5,684 nt of DNA from Thermotogae bacterium (GTDB lineage: Bacteria; Thermotogota; Thermotogae; Petrotogales; Kosmotogaceae): NCBI GenBank assembly GCA_003643975.1, contig QNAR01000117.1, positions 1 to 5,684 of the forward strand, given 5' to 3'. Both the position numbers and the translations under genes were made by a program. Below the pieces are notes generated by a model. That model was given only the letters and a program-made list of their open reading frames with translations, made no database searches and was not told the origin of the DNA. Positions within the stretch are counted from its first letter, which is position 1; the number at the start of each line of letters is the position of its first letter. This document shows, one piece after another, positions 5,506 through 5,684 of the stretch.

Positions 5506-5684
5506 ATGAAAGCAAATCATGTTGCAGAGAGCACCCTTGTTGAGCTGCTGAATAAACCTGGTCTGGATTGTCCCATATGTTCAGCGTTAAGCCTTTCCAC
5601 AAAAAGCTGGCTTGAGGCCACGCTTTCCAATCTCATGCACAATTTCGAATCACGTGGAAAACTCTTACGCGGAGGGCTTTGCAC
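5506..5684 (+). CDS. CPIC-motif protein, possibly DUF6062-like; 3' end outside window
   Basis: Only the first 59 residues are visible. They begin MKANHVAESTLVELL, then GLDCPICSALSLSTKSWLE with C22 and C25 as a CPxC pair, a likely amphipathic helix (about 30-50), and end RGKLLRGGLC with C59 just before the window edge. The layout CPIC - helix of about 30 residues - GGLC resembles a treble-clef-like metal-binding pair in which the second half would be C-x2-H or similar, as I recall for DUF6062-type proteins of Thermotogota and Firmicutes. That family call is tentative because the diagnostic second half is cut off. No signal peptide or membrane segment is visible in the part present, so a cytosolic protein is likely. 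The start is supported by a strong ribosome-binding site. It is transcribed away from the zinc-peptidase operon and may share regulation with it through the short intergenic region. The function is unknown. Confidence 0.75.
   Translation, partial: MKANHVAESTLVELLNKPGLDCPICSALSLSTKSWLEATLSNLMHNFESRGKLLRGGLC

Overview
This window looks like chromosomal core sequence from a Thermotogota bacterium (Thermotoga/Kosmotoga/Mesotoga-type). The basis is the strong resemblance, from memory, of the RsgA, RlmN and Rpe proteins to their Thermotoga counterparts, a moderate GC content, very tight gene packing and frequent non-ATG starts. The phylum call is an inference; no database search was possible. I see no mobile element, CRISPR array, tRNA, rRNA or phage gene.

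Layout: (1) 1-558, plus strand: the 3' two thirds of lgt, the prolipoprotein diacylglyceryl transferase. (2) 488-5385, minus strand: a six-gene cluster, transcribed right to left as YugP-type membrane zinc peptidase -> RsmB-like protein -> rlmN -> rsgA -> rpe -> rdgB. Junctions are a 1-nt overlap, an 18-nt gap, a 4-nt overlap, a 1-nt overlap and a 4-nt overlap, so this is almost certainly one translationally coupled operon. Its last gene runs 71 nt into the tail of the convergent lgt gene. (3) 5386-5505: a 120-bp divergent promoter region with a small perfect palindrome. (4) 5506-5684, plus strand: the start of a short-leader gene for a CPIC-motif protein, cut by the window end.

How the genes work together: the cluster is a shortened form of the Firmicutes/Clostridia neighbourhood (fmt - zinc peptidase - rsmB - rlmN - stp - prkC - rsgA - rpe). 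Most of it concerns ribosome maturation: RlmN methylates 23S rRNA and tRNA, and RsgA checks 30S assembly. Rpe (pentose phosphate pathway) and RdgB (nucleotide pool cleaning) ride along. The Stp/PrkC phosphatase-kinase pair usually found between rlmN and rsgA is absent, and rlmN abuts rsgA directly.

The most notable observation is the RsmB-like gene. It keeps the NusB-like RNA-binding domain, the linker domain and the C-terminal end of RsmB, but an in-frame gap removes about 90 residues holding the SAM-binding motif and the PCS cysteine. The remaining catalytic TCS motif reads TYS. It therefore looks like a maintained, catalytically dead rRNA methyltransferase homologue, possibly repurposed as an RNA-binding factor.
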